A stretch of 64,000 nt of DNA from Limonium bicolor (GCA_023374045.1 CM041778.1:292245533-292309532); one strand, 5' to 3'. Shown: positions 35,913-48,473, numbered from the stretch's first letter. Notes: generated by a model not told the origin, from the sequence alone. A program made the numbers and translations.

Positions 35913-37602
35913 AATAAACACCCCCACCCAGCCCTGACACAGTTATGCTGTTACAACCTAACCCACACCGTCACCTCTCCGACGTTCGTCGCCCTCCCTC
36001 CCGCCTTCGCCGTCGTCGTCGCCGCCGTCGCCGGTCGTGCGTGGTTGTCATCGGAAGTTGTTGCTGCAACAACAGCAGCTACGGTAATAAAAAACCCAAA
36101 TCGGTTTTGACTAAAAAATTTAAATGTGTTGTTAAAATTGATAGATTCGTGTCACATTATGATGTGGATCTGATATTTATTGTGTGTGTCAAATCTTTGA
36201 AGGATTGGTTGTTAAACTAATCAAATTAAGTATGAACACAAGGTGTTTGATGAAATGTCTGAGTGAATATTTTACTGTTTTTGCCCTTCTTTTAAGTATA
36301 GTTAGGTTAGCTTATTTGGGCTACATTTATATGCTTATATATGGGTGGAACAATGTTTGAGCATTATTTGTGCTTATAATTATAAGCAAATTATAAACAT
36401 TGTAAGCTATATAGTGTTGCGCCCTCAATTGATACTTATTTTGCGTCTGCGTTGCCTCTGTAGAGATTGGTACTGCTACACGTCTCGCACGCCTGATTGA
36501 GAAGAGGGGCTGAAAACAATTCCTTTAGGAACCGGTAATATACTTTAACTTATCTCTTGATTCTCTTCACTCACTGTAAATTTACAACCTAACTACAAAT
36601 AAGGAATAAATTTGGTATATATAGTTGGTTTATGATGGAAATTTGTTGTTATGATGATGGTGAATGCTTAATAATAAGCATGGTTGTGTCTTTGTAGAGG
36701 GAAATCACTAAATGGGTTCACCGGATTGAAGTCGTCGAGCTGAATACATTTCATTTGTGAACCCGTAATATACTCAACCTACATCTTCATCTTTTTAGCT
36801 CATTATAATAATTTTGCAATCGTAATTACAAACAATTAACATATGTAAACTAATGAGTTTCTATTCTATCTACAGAGAAGTGGTTAGAAAACTCCTCAGT
36901 CATTCACGGTAGATTGAAAGCGGAGTGGAAGAACCGTAATATAATCTAACTTATCTTTCTCTTTTATACTTGTAATTGATTTCCACAAATTATTGAAATT
37001 GGTGTTTGATGAATAGATTTGGTATTAGTTTGGTTTGTGATGGAATTTGTGTTGTTGAATGATTGGTGAATGCTTAGTAATAAAGCATGGGATAGGTAAA
37101 ATTATGCAAAGGTCATGTCGTTTTTTTTAACAATATATCTTCATAATGTTGTAGTTTGTCTTAATATAACATTTTTTTATTATCAGGTATCTCACTATAT
37201 ATTAGCCTACGACTTCCAGCAAAGTCAAACCACTCTTGTCGCTCTCTGTGTACCAACCATCCTCCTTCCTCCTTCTCCCTCTATACATCGTACAAACTAC
37301 AAACAAGTAAGTAGTTTAACTTATGTTTTTTGTTTTTAAAAATGCAATTATTTATTGAAATTAAAATGCTACTTTATTTGGGTTTGAACCTTAGAGTTAG
37401 GCTTGAATTTTGAAATTAAAATGCTAGTTTGTTTGGGTTTGAAAATTAGAGTTAGGCTAGATGTTTGAGGCAAAACTGCTAGTCTATTTGAGTTGGAACC
37501 AGTCACGCTCCACTAGGATATAAACACGTGCAAACAAATGTAATCTATACCATCGATTTAGGTAATGTGATTCTCATACCAGTTGTGTGTTTGACTTATA
37601 TA
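35913..37602 (+). other. 5' region of the CACTA element, noncoding
   Basis: It begins with a GC-rich block (CGTCGTCGCCGCCG near 36010) that may be a leader exon. A near-duplicate block of about 70 bp containing GGTGAATGCTTARTAATAA recurs at 36620 and 37025. Three units of about 65 bp with GAAATTAAAATGCTA-like starts lie at 37356-37500. Several GT/AG-like signals suggest leader introns, but no coding sequence is supported. Confidence 0.45.
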
Positions 37603-40020
37603 ATGGAGCGTGACTGGATGTATGGTGATCGAGGAGATCACTTTGACAAGATGTTGAAAGAGTTTGCAAAGCGGCAGTGCAACATAAGAACATGACAAAG
37701 GCGGTGAAAATTCCATGTCCCTGTGTTGACTGTGTTGTGTTAAGACACTATTCAACCATCGAGGAAATTAAATTTCATCTGAAGGCCCGTGGATTCATGG
37801 CACATTATAGAAGATGGACGTTCCATGGTGAGTCTGTTGATGATAACGACGACTCCTCATGCAGTCACGATCGGAAGAGGATGAGAACTGACCACATCTT
37901 TGATACTGTCAATGAGTCAGAACTCCCAGATAATTTAGGTGTCAATGAAAGTGATCAATGGCTTACCATGATGAGCAAATAGACGAGATGTTTGACAATG
38001 TCGAGGATAATTTTGCTGTGATAGGCTGGATGAGTATCAAAGATTACTGGACGCATCCAAAACAGTCTTGTACCGGCCGGCCGGCCCATGTGCACTAAGT
38101 ACAATAAATTGACCGGTGTATTGAATTTGTTCAATCTGAAAGGGACACATGGGTGGAGTGACAAGAGCTTCACGACACTTCTTGAGTTGCTTCATGATAT
38201 GTTTCCTGATGGTAACGGTATGCTACCACCACTACGAAGCAAAGAAAGAATGGATGTGTCCAATGGGAATTGAGTACAAAAAGATTTATGCCATGCCCAA
38301 ACAACTGTGTGCTGTATAGGGGAGAGTACGAACAATTAGACAAGTGTCCAAAATGTTCGTTGTCATGATACAAGCATAAGGATGGTGACTCCCCCGTCCA
38401 TAAAAAAAGTCCTCCAGCTAAACTGTTGTGGTATTTGCCGATCATACCTAGATTCAAACGGTTGTTTGCCAATCCGATAGATGCAAAAATTTACAATGCA
38501 CAGCAGAGGGTAGAAAAAGTGATGAGAAGTTAAGACATCCAGCAGATGGACCTCAGTGGAGAAACATCAACAGACAGTTCAAAGATTTCGGTGATGAAAA
38601 CATGAATCTGAGGCTTGGATTATGCACTGATGGGATGAACCCGTATGGTACGTTGAGCAGTCAACATAGCACTTGGCCTGTTTGCTAGTGATATACAATT
38701 TGCCCTATGGCTATGTATGAAACTAAAGTACATAATGTTATCACTCATGATATCTGGTCCCAAGCAGCCAGGTCATAACATTGACGTATATCTCGCCCCA
38801 CTGATTGATGATTTGAAGTTATTGTGGAATGAGGGTACCGTGGTGTATGATGCCTATGCAAGAGAAAATTTCACGCTTAAAGCGTTGTTGTTCTGTACAG
38901 TCAACGACTTCCTGCGTATGGTAACTTGTCTGGATACACAGTCAAAGGCACATTTGCATGTCCTGTTTGCGAGGATGACACATGTACAGAACGTTTAAAA
39001 AACTGTGGTAAAATGTTTACATGTGCCATAAGGTGTCTACCTGAAGATCATCCTTTTCGAAAGAAAAAAAAACTGTTTAACAGCAAAGCTGAGACTCGTG
39101 TTAGCCCGTCTACCATTAACCTCCGAGGAGGTTTATTCAAAGGTAAGGAACATCGTAATGTTTTTGGGAACACAACAAAACCGCCAAAAAACATTTAGGA
39201 AAAAGTTCCATCTTTTGGGAGTTACCGTATTGGCGTCATTTGCCTGTTAGACACTGTTTGGATATCATGCATATCGTGAAAAACGTCGGTGAGGCAGTGA
39301 GCGGGACTTTGCTCAATATACCGGGTAAAACAAAAGACGGGTTAAAAGTAAGGAAAAACATGCAAGCCATGGGTATACGACCAGAATTACACCCACAAGA
39401 GAACGGGAAAACGAATTTATCTACCTCCTGCGTGCTACACTCTTTCAAAAAATGAAAAAATCAGCTTCTGCAAATGTTTGCATTCAGTAAAAGTACCCTC
39501 TGGGTACTCTTCAAACTGGAAGAACATAGTCTCGATGAAGGATTTGAAGTTGCTAGGCATGAAGTCTCACGATTATCATGTGTTAATGTTACATCTCCTT
39601 CCAGTAGCGATCAGAGGGATTTTACCTGATAATGTCAGAAATGCTTTAACCAGATTATGTTTCTTCTTCAATGTCGTCTGCTGCAAGGCAATTGACATGA
39701 ACTCCCTCAGTGATCTACAACATGAAATTGTAGTCACATTATGTCAACTTGAGATGTACTTTCCACCATCCTTTTTTGACATAATGGTGCACTTAATTGT
39801 CCACATCGTTCAAGAGATCCAATTTTGTGGTCCGGTCTACTTACGATATATGTACCCTTTTGAACGATACATGGGTATCCTAAAGAGTAGAATGAAGAAC
39901 AGATATCGACCAGAAGGGAGCATAGTAGAAACGACAGTCACTGAGGAAGTCATAGAATTCGTGATTGATTATTTGAAAGAAGCAGAGGCAATTGGTATTC
40001 CAAAACCGACACACGTATAA
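37603..40020 (+). pseudogene. CACTA transposase (TNP2/TnpD type), multiply frameshifted
   Basis: TNP2 catalyses excision and insertion of CACTA elements. The ATG at 37603 opens MERDWMYGDRG, the start of the transposase-associated N-terminal domain; after a frameshift near 37680 it continues with CPCVDC and the FHLKARGFM segment. The Transposase_21 core is recognisable in pieces: LLHDMFPDGNGMLPP (38180), GLCTDGMNPYG (38620), SGPKQPGHNIDVYLAPL (38755), GYTVKGTFACPVCEDD (38930) and RHCLDIMHIVKNV (39247). The last frame (39478-40020) is an intact DUF4218-type C-terminal domain with LPVAIRGILPDNVRNALTRL and CQLEMYFPPSFFDIMVHL. At least six frame breaks rule out function. Order and spacing match the family along the full length, so it decayed from a complete copy. 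Confidence 0.92.
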
Positions 40021-40061
40021 GGGGAAGTAACAACAATAGTAGTAAATAATAGGAATAAACA

Positions 40062-43000
40062 GCAACACCACTCACTCCATACACGTAATAATCCCTCACG
40101 TAGCAATAAAAAAACGTCTTACAGCGGAAGATAAATAACAACATAATACTCACTCGGGTGTCACCTGTCATTACTCGCCCATGCGAGTAACGAAGCATAA
40201 CTATATCCAACAACCAAATAAACAAACTACTAACCGCTGTGATAACGAGATAACTCCTATACATCATACTAAGTCCATAAACCATAAACGTCGACAGTGA
40301 GCGTCTACCCAATCCCGAATATACATAACCGTACCATAATACAAATCACAGTCTAACATTGTTATACAAATAAACTCCATGTGCGGTATTTAAAGTAAAC
40401 CTAACTACCCTGTTCCCGCACTTCGGCTTCGGCAATGATCAACAACCTGAACAATGAGTGTAGTCTCAGCGATAAACACTGAGTATGCCGGGCCTGGACC
40501 ATATTGGTCACTTAGTCATTTTAACCATCTTATTATTAGATTGGTTTCATGCTTTACCATTTTACAGTTATAATCAATACTGTATTAGACATGCATAAAA
40601 ACATAACCATCCATCCAATCCAACATTCATTTCATATCACAAACAACAGTTGTATAATCGAACATATCGAAATAATTGCAGTATAATGTACAATGTACAA
40701 TCACTGTAGCGAACGGTTTCCATATTTAATTACCTTGGCCTTCAAGGCCCCATCCATCTAAACCATGTTTAATTATTTATTTACCAGTTGGGCGTCAAGT
40801 TAGGACAACCCGATAACCTCACCAATGGACAGTAGTCCTCCCGTACACACAAGGTGCTCATTTCGCCAGAGGTCCGGAGGCCCCGACTATTCACTTTGCC
40901 TCGTAAGACGTCCATATAAAGGCCGTAGCCACCTGACCCACGATCCAAGTAGGGCTCGTTGGGTAAATACCTAGAGCGGAACCCGATCGGGTACCCCTCA
41001 GTGATCACAAATGCGCAACCAAGTAGTTCGTAAACTATCGGGATTCCTCTCCTCAACTCATACCAATTCTCTCTCATAATGTTTAAGATATGCTCTTAGT
41101 CTTATGGAGAATACAATTTATTAATTAGCTGCCCAATGGGTCTCACGCATACCTAGAAGTAATCTAGGTTATATTCATGTTCGAGATCCATGCTCTAGAG
41201 ACCGACAATGTCGTGTCCCGTACCTAAGTGTTTTACTTAGGTTACCATGTACTTAATATTAATACTAAGGGTATTATATTAAGTAACCGTCATGTCATCA
41301 CATTAAACGCATATGTATGTTTATATAAGTCGATATATAGTCGACGTAGTGTTAGTCCCGTACGACGCTCGTGCATAAATAATTAATGCAGTAACACACA
41401 TAATCACATACACGTATACACACACATAACACACAGTTATATCAACCAAATCTGAGCCCAAGAAATTCCTCAGGACAACCCGGATCAAACCCCCTTTACA
41501 TACCGTACACCTTAGACCAAGGATGCGCAGTGTAGACCACTAAGCTTCTCGAGCGCGCACGTCTGGAAGGCGATCTAAACTGTAATAAAACTATAAGTCA
41601 GTCTCCATGACTAACTAAATCGGTATTTCCGAATAACAAGTAACCCCGACAGTTCATCCCCGGATTTCTACAGTTAATTGTTACGGGTCTCTCTAAACCA
41701 GTCGGCTTTGTTACTAAAACTTGTAGGTCGAAATGTTTCGACTGTTAAGTTTAATTCATTATATTTCTTTAATCTTGTCCATTATTAACTTAGGCATATA
41801 ACCTATAGTTGCATGAATACATGCATGATTTATTATATTGTATTATTTTCCACCATCCATTATAATACATTGTATTATAATTCATTAATCTTTTAGTAAA
41901 CTATATTTGAATTCAAACTTATAACTTATAGTTTATAAACTATATTCATGTAATAACCTCCACCATTATATTATATGGTTTCCAACCATAATATATATAT
42001 CCATCCTTATATACATTATTCTCGCATATGTATATATTTACCAATATAAGTAAGTTTCATGAGTTGTAAAACTCTTATATTATATGTTACATTTTATCAT
42101 CTTATATGAGATGATAATTCCCATTACTTGTATTATATTATACAATTTATATCAAGATCATTATCTTAATGTTATGTAACATTTTATGTTGTATTTACAT
42201 TAACTCCTAAGATTTATTCAATATATACCTTAGTTTATAAATCTCATTTATTTATAGTTTGTCACATTATTTAATGTGAATATCCTTACTTATATTAATT
42301 CCATTTAAACCACCTTAATACCATATAATTATTATAACATTTATAACATTGTAGACCATAGTCTAAAATTCAATTTCCAACTCTTAATAATTCGGTACAG
42401 CCCTATATTTCATTTAAATTCCATTTTGACCCCATAACATTATGTAATGTTATACCATATACTAATTCATATAATATGATATTTTTATTCCTTTTAACTT
42501 ATAACCTATAGTTTTATATATAAAACTATTTTATATTGCCGAGAAGGCAACAATGTTATAACCTTATTTCTTTCCATAAACCATAGTTTTCTTTATTACA
42601 AAATCACCCATAATTTATACCATGTTATATACACCATATAATATAACATTTTTAACTTATAAAAGGGTATAACCTATGGTTTTACATTTATAAAATACCG
42701 AACAGACCCTTGTCTGTTTTAAATCAATTTCCAACCCCTTTAACTTTCCAAATTTACAAATTGACCACATATATAATGTTATGTTATATATATATCATAT
42801 ATTATAACATTTTAAACCTTAATATTAATATAACCTATGGTTAATAATATTTTAAATTGTGAACAGACCCATATCTGTTCTATATTATTTTTCAACCCAC
42901 CAACTTTCTATAATTACATTTTGACCCAGTTTATAACATATAATTTTATAATATCATTAAAAAATTATTATTACATACATCTTATTAAATACTCTTATAT

Positions 43001-44532
43001 TATTCCAAAAATCACCAAATTTCACCCAAGAGTTATAATTACCATTACTACCCATATATTCTCGGTTTTTACCATTCCACCCCATTTATTTATCCAAAGT
43101 GTAACAATGACATAATAACTATATATTATACATATATAGTTTATTTTAATTCAAAACCAACCAAATAAATTCCTAAAAATTCCTAATAGCCCATGGGTGT
43201 TTATAATACCATTTTACACCCTTTAGTTCGGTAATAACATATTTACCCCATATGTTATAAAAATGTTACAATTAAATACTTATCTTATTATAAAACCTTA
43301 AATAAGTTATTTAACTTATCTAATTGGTCAAAGCCTACCATATGGTCAAGGTTGACCTCCTCAATATTTCCTTGACCATCAATTCCCATTAATTACGATT
43401 TGTACCCATATTTTCCAGAAATTACCATTTAACCCCAAAACTTTATAAAATCTTATATTTTTATTTTAAATCCTTTTAACCTCAAACTTTCGGCTTTATT
43501 ATTATATAGCCCCCAAAATTAATTTAATTATGGTTTAACCCCTAATTCCTTGCGGTAATATATATATATGTACTACCTAAAATCTAATTTAAACTTAATA
43601 TACATAAATAAAATGGCCTAAAGTACATGGCCTTATTACAAACATTAGCTTATAAAAATAAATTACACATAAATGCCCAAATGCATTAAACTCCCGGCCT
43701 CACCTAGTATTTTTCATTAATTACCAATTTCACACATAAAGTCTTAATTTGACCTTTATGTTACTTAATTACTTAGATTAATTTACCAAATCATTCCTTA
43801 ACCACCTAAGGTCAAAATATGACCTTTTATACCTTGTTTACTCATGACAATATTATACACATATGTTTAAACACATATTAATATACCAAGTGAAGGTTTA
43901 AGTGATTTATACCTTATTTTAGCCAAGATAAGGCCTTGTTTGGCCACGGAAATTTAAAGGAGAATTTCCACAGCTTCTTAGATGTGTTCTAACAGCAATT
44001 TAATGATATGGTTAGGTCCCAAACATGAACTAACCATAAGAGTAATTTAAGTCATGAAAAACATGAACTTTTACCTTGAAAAATCAAGGATCTCCCAAGC
44101 TGCTCTCGGCCTAGTTTTCCAATAGAAAGAAGGCATCAACACACTCTTTAAACTCAGCTATATAACAGACAATGATCTAGGTAGAAGAAAGCTAGAGTTT
44201 ACCTTGATTAAAATGGCTTAAATGGAGTTTAAGCTTGGAATCAGCCACTAAATGATGTGGTTGCAATTGCTACTGATCAAGCATGATAAATGGAAGAATA
44301 AGCCAAGGGAACTAAGATTCTCAACGGAAATGAAGTAGAAAAGGAATTAAGTGCTTAAAGCACATTTTTACCTTAATTATGTCTTAAGCTTGCTTCCCCC
44401 TTGAATATTGAGTTTGAGCCGAGATTTCTCCTTCCCTTTGAACACCAACTCGTGCTAGATGAGTGGATGGAAGTGGTAGGAAGTTAGATCAATGGAAAGA
44501 GGAAGAAAAGATGAAGAGAATGACATATAACA
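40062..44532 (-). mobile_element. Ty3/gypsy-type long LTR, copy C, reverse orientation, inside the CACTA
   Basis: The left end reads GCAACACCACTCACTCC, which aligns with the reverse complement of the copy A end (TGTAACATCCCCACTC). Next to it are the shared ACTCGGGTG and ACTCGCCCATG blocks (about 40155-40185). The interior is very AT-rich (41800-43650) and gene-free, like copies A and B. Both borders are approximate and no 5 bp target duplication was found. It lies between the transposase and protease genes of the CACTA, so it entered after the CACTA acquired both. Confidence 0.65.
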
Positions 44533-44549
44533 TGTTTTGAATGTTTACC

Positions 44550-46217
44550 TTATGCCATGGGAGTTCCTCTTATGCGTGGGGCAAGTTGTTTCCCTCTACT
44601 CATACCGATATAGTGAATGGTCAACAGCTTTAGAGTAACCATGTTAGGGTGCTTGTGGATGATTACGAGTCTCAATATGGTGATGTTGGGTTGCTGATTC
44701 CTTTCCCTGGTGTATGTACAGTGTGTGCGTCCCAAACTTATACAATTCAGTGGCCGGTTCACTTGGTCAGACTCATGGGGCAGGTAAGCGAACTGAACAA
44801 TATATTCTCTGAAATTGTTTTCTTTTACAATATAGTCTAGTTGTATAACGTTATAGGCTTAATTAATTTATTAGGAAAAAATTACACCCAAATCTGATAA
44901 GAGGAAAGGAAAGAGTATTGCTCAACCAGTTCCTGCCCCTTCTGTTCCTTCAAAGGCATCGATATGCAATGTCAAAATTAGAGATAAATTAGTGCCACAA
45001 AACATACTCGATCGCTTGTCTCCTAATCTAGCAATCCTGCACGCGGCATTACTGATGACGCCTCCTGATCATGATGTGATTACATTAACCGTCGATCAGA
45101 TGATGTTTCATTATGAGGAAGGTTCTGTGATAGACATTTATATGAACATTTTGTGGATGTATTCAATCGGGATTGGCTGAATGTATCAATCATCAAGTCA
45201 GCCATGGTGTGAGTTATTACTGCCTTGTACATATTTGAATTGAATTTTAAATTAATGTTGATGAAATGTTAAATCCCTAACGATATTGTCTTTATGGTGA
45301 AGACATGTGCAATATAAGGCAGTCAAAGAACATGGCAACAACCATTTCGGTTACTTGTGTCCTGCTATGTGCTCCCAGGCGAATATGTCAAGTGACCTCG
45401 AGTGTATTGTGCAATACTTAGCAACGACGCTCTACACCTGTGGGAACAAGTCTTACATTATGCTACCGGTGCATCAAGGGTAACTTCATCTTCCGTTGCT
45501 ATTTATATGATGATCATTTAATTGTATTCAATTAATGGTATTCTAATACGTGAACATCCGACACTGGTCTTTACTAGTGTTGTCAATGAAGAACCCTAGG
45601 ATTTTTCAGTTTGACTCACTTGGTAGGAGTGCCAAGAGACCAATGATAGCGGTTGTGCTTGTAAAGTGAGTTGTTTATCTTGTAGAATAATGTTTATTAC
45701 TTAATCTTTTTTATTGGAAACTTGTAACTTAATGTGTCTATTAACCTATATGTTTGGTTTAATTTAGCGCATTTAAAGCTTCATTGATGTCATTGGGAAA
45801 ACCACCGAAGAATAACAACATCCCATGGAACATTGTCAAGGTATATAACTGTGTTAATTGGTGTACGTAGTGTAGGAATACTTGGAAAGACTTGAAAGAA
45901 TGATGTTGAACATGTATGTATATATGTACAGTGTCCAGTGCAGCCTGGAGGTTCTGAATGTGGATACTATGTCATGAGGTTTATGCATGACATAGTAGGC
46001 GCGACGACATTTTTACCAGAGAAATCATTAGACAAGGTAAGATTTGTTTAAAGTTTTGGATATATACCTTCGTATGTTGTTATACTTGTAGCTTATAATT
46101 AATGTTGTTTTTTTACTCCAGGCTTTTGAAACGGCCGTATCGAATTATGAAGATCCACAAATTGTCGAGATTCTTGAAGATTGGGCAGAATACATCATCA
46201 CAAACTTCGTTACTTGA
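44550..46217 (+). pseudogene. Ulp1-like (C48) cysteine protease gene of the CACTA element, spliced, broken
   Basis: C48 proteases such as Ulp1 remove SUMO. The first exon (to 44783) has GLLIPFPGVCTVCASQ followed by IQWPVHLV, resembling the DUF8039-type domain seen next to Ulp1 in plant transposon proteins. Exon 2 starts at 44875 (PKSDKRKGK). Later blocks give GYLCPAMCSQ (about 45350), the His of HWSLLVLS (about 45562), the Asp of FQFDSLGRSAKRP (about 45603), then QPGGSECGYYVMRFMHDI (about 45940-45990) with the nucleophilic Cys. The last exon is 46122-46217. The His-Asp-Cys triad and the Gln before Cys are all present. Lesions are an in-frame TAG near 44631 and a frameshift near 45145. The acceptor before the His exon is unclear. 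The 5' end may have been separated by copy C. Confidence 0.85.
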
Positions 46218-46489
46218 ATTTGCGTTTGTAGCTGAATAGTTGTAACTCATGACATTAGTAGTTACTGTATAAAGTTATCAGTATTGTAATATTACGGTAT
46301 ATTTTTACATATATGATTTAGTTAATTTGTTAAGTAAGTTGTTGGGCTGTGACCCGACCCCGTTTGATGGCCATAGAATGTGAAATTGATTGCCCATTTG
46401 TGCTGGTAGTGTGATATATGTGATACACATGCAGGTCTGCTTGAAACATTGAGGTGTTCATATGGTATATAAGAGCTACCCTGGTGGGA
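46218..46489 (+). other. 3' flank of the protease gene
   Basis: AT-rich, no feature seen beyond a likely transcript end. Confidence 0.35.
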
Positions 46490-46912
46490 AAAAAATGGAC
46501 CTATCTCGGCGGTTGTACAAAGAACCGCCGAAATAGATATGAAAAAAGAACCTATCTTAGTGGTTCTTAGCTTACAACCGCCAAGATAGGTCCAAGGTCG
46601 GTCGTAAGGTCGGTCCCTGGGGCGGTCAATACCATAATGTATTCTGGAACGGACCGACCCAGGGACCGACCCTGGCTCTGGGTCGGTCCATTCCAGAATA
46701 CATTCTGGTATTGATCGCCCTAGGGACCGACCTTACGACCGACTTGGACCTATCTCGGCGGTTGTAAGCTAAGAACAGCCGAGATAGATGTGGTTTGATG
46801 TTGGTTTCGCAACCACCTATTTCGGCGGTTTTTAGTTACAACCGCCGAGATAGGTGCTCAGACCTATTTCGGCGCACTCCATTTCGGCGGTTTACAACCG
46901 CCGAAATAGGCC
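46490..46912. repeat. Right subterminal repeats of the CACTA element
   Basis: Copies of CTATYTCGGCGGTTGTA and their inverses are present. Between 46567 and 46775 lies an extra palindrome with arms of about 95 bp, rich in GGTCGGTC and GACCGACC and containing CATTCTGG. The left end of the element lacks this palindrome. Confidence 0.88.
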
Positions 46913-47226
46913 TTTTTGTACTAGTGTGAGGAGACCCGTTTGAGAGTAGGCGGGTAGATTTAGGTACAGGGAAAACTTTTACTTTTCCTCATACTCGTTT
47001 TCGTATATGGAAATTCCATCTAGACTTTTGTATATTCCAGAATCTTGGAACTCGGTATGTTGGTATTTTGGACGTGTAATTTAACAATGGGGTTACTCGG
47101 TATGTATTTACTGGTCAGACCGTTACCTTGGAGTTTAATTAATTTGTTTTTCCGCTGCAATATTATTTGTGATGGGCGTTAGTAATCGTCTTTAATTACG
47201 AATTAGGGGACGGGGTGTTACAAAAG

Positions 47227-47238
47227 TGGTATCAGAGC
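47227..47238 (+). other. Primer binding site, initiator tRNA-Met type (copy B element)
   Basis: TGGTATCAGAGC lies four bases after the LTR end and identifies the upstream LTR as the 5' LTR of a plus-strand element. Confidence 0.93.
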
Positions 47239-47434
47239 GTAGTAATGCTCTGATTGCCGAATATTGTCGAGTTTAGGATTTCCAAACCTTGGGTTAAGAG
47301 TTGAGTGATAGTGGAAAGGAATACGCTAATTAGCATAAGTATTTAGGATCATGCAGATAACAGTAAACTGTACTGAGATCCGTACAATGTTAAGTTTTAT
47401 GACATGGAGCTTGACAGTGGACGACATTATGCAG

Positions 47435-47764
47435 ATGTCTACGCGAGGCCGAGGCAGGGGCCGAGACCAGACGACAAACGACCCCATTCGACTACAGGAC
47501 ATTGCCGTTGTGGTCGCTGTGTCGTTAGCTCAGGCTGGAGTGACACAGGGCGGTGGGGCACATGCACAACCTCCATCGCCACCTAGAGAGCGGGACTGGC
47601 TGAAGAAGCTCACCGACCTGAAGCCAGCACCGTTCAGGGGAGAGACAAATCCGACATACTTAGAGACATACATCTTGGAGCTGGAGACCGCGTTTGAGGG
47701 ACTAGCTGTTCCCGAGGAGGAGAAAGTTAGGCTGGCGTAGTTCCACTTAAAGGACACAGCCCGG
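47435..47764 (+). pseudogene. Ty3/gypsy gag, truncated by the Ogre-like insertion
   Basis: A likely start is the ATG at 47435 (MSTRGRGRGR), although the frame is open from 47351. The segment LTDLKPAPFRGETNPTYLE followed by LELETAFEGLAVPEEEK matches the start of the retrotransposon gag domain. An in-frame TAG (47738-47740) interrupts RLA-stop-FHLKDTA, and the frame is then cut by the next element at 47765. Gag would form the particle shell. Nothing downstream of the insertion is visible in the window. Confidence 0.82.
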
Positions 47765-48419
47765 TGTAGACACCAAAATTCTCACCCATTTTTATTTTGA
47801 AACAAAAAATACGAAAATAAACATGCTCCTAGAAGCAAGGCGGTCGTCCCCGTTTTCAAACAAAGGAATTTCCTTTGCCGAGCTTTTAAATCTCATGATT
47901 CTATGGGAAAGGAAGCACGAGCCTTTTATCGTAATCCATTTTAACCTACTCCATTTTGTGTACATATTTTGTTGCTTTTGTTTGAAAACATTTCACGTTT
48001 TTTATCATTACCTTGTTTTATTTTACGTGTTCGATCGATTTATACTTTATATTATTTGTTATTTCTTTTTCACTTTCTCCGTTTTATCGTCACTATTTTT
48101 ATTATTTCGTGTGTCCTTTTACTACCATTACTTTCTATTTACGTTGAGTGTTTTATCCTCATTACGAGCATTAATTTTCACTATTTCATGTACATATGCT
48201 ATTCTTTTATTTTTTATATATATGCTATTCTTTTATTTTTATATATCTCGTTATGTTTTTGAATCTTATTTTTAATTGTATCCATACTTTCATGTCATTA
48301 GATTAATCATCTCTTTGTATTGTATACTTTCTTTCGGATTCGTCGTGTTTTTAGGAGAGTATCCAGTCAATTTTAGGGCGTTTGTATGATTTCTCTCATG
48401 TATATACTGAAATTCGACC

Positions 48420-48473
48420 TAGCTTAACTGGTTAAAGTACTTGTACTTAACCCATGAGTCTCGGGTTCGATTC
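48420..48473 (+). other. tRNA-like A-box/B-box pair 1 in the 5' LTR
   Basis: A-box TAGCTTAACTGG (48420-48431) and B-box GGTTCGATTC (48464-48473) match Pol III internal promoter consensus with tRNA-like spacing. The intervening sequence resembles a D-arm and an anticodon arm, but no full cloverleaf with paired acceptor stem is evident. The copy in the 3' LTR is at 63814-63868. Confidence 0.65.

Larger units (their letters stand above)
35642..46926 (+). mobile_element. CACTA (En/Spm-type) DNA transposon, 11.3 kb
   Basis: Both ends read CACTAGTACAAAAA inward (35642-35655; 46926-46913), flanked by the 3 bp target duplication TGA (35639-35641; 46927-46929). CACTA termini with a 3 bp duplication define this superfamily. 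Palindromic subterminal repeats with CTATTTCGGCGGTT fill both ends. Plus-strand genes are a TNP2-type transposase (37603-40020) and a Ulp1-like protease gene (44550-46217). A gypsy-type LTR (copy C) has inserted between them. Both genes are broken, so this copy depends on others for movement. The element sits inside copy B of the gypsy-type LTR, which continues cleanly after the target duplication. Confidence 0.95.
30330..47222 (+). mobile_element. Ty3/gypsy-type long LTR, copy B, with nested insertions
   Basis: The right end is firm: GGGGTGTTACA ends at 47222, then four bases, then the PBS TGGTATCAGAGC and the start of gag. The left end is estimated near 30.3 kb. Removing the MITE (33329-33751) and the CACTA (35642-46926) leaves about 5 kb of AT-rich, gene-free LTR of the same type as copies A and C. 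A repeated TGTAATTT...GGAAAA texture runs through 32640-34000, as in copy A at 1330-1700. Long LTRs with this PBS fit a Tekay/Del-like chromovirus; the lineage is inferred because no pol is visible. The LTR is 5' (upstream of gag). Confidence 0.7.

Noticed and set aside
35945..36220. 91-codon arginine-rich frame at the start of the CACTA
   Set aside because: It comes from a CGTCGC-rich block; no match to TNP2 or to any known second gene. It may be leader sequence.
40781..41077. 98-codon minus-strand frame in copy C
   Set aside because: It lies in a conserved block of the LTR but shows no domain; copies A and B do not keep the frame.
47823..48275. Open frames of 97-150 codons in the 5' LTR with matching frames in the 3' LTR (63348-63747)
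   Set aside because: They are T/A-rich and hydrophobic, and frames differ between the two LTRs through one-base indels. Shared position reflects LTR identity, not coding.
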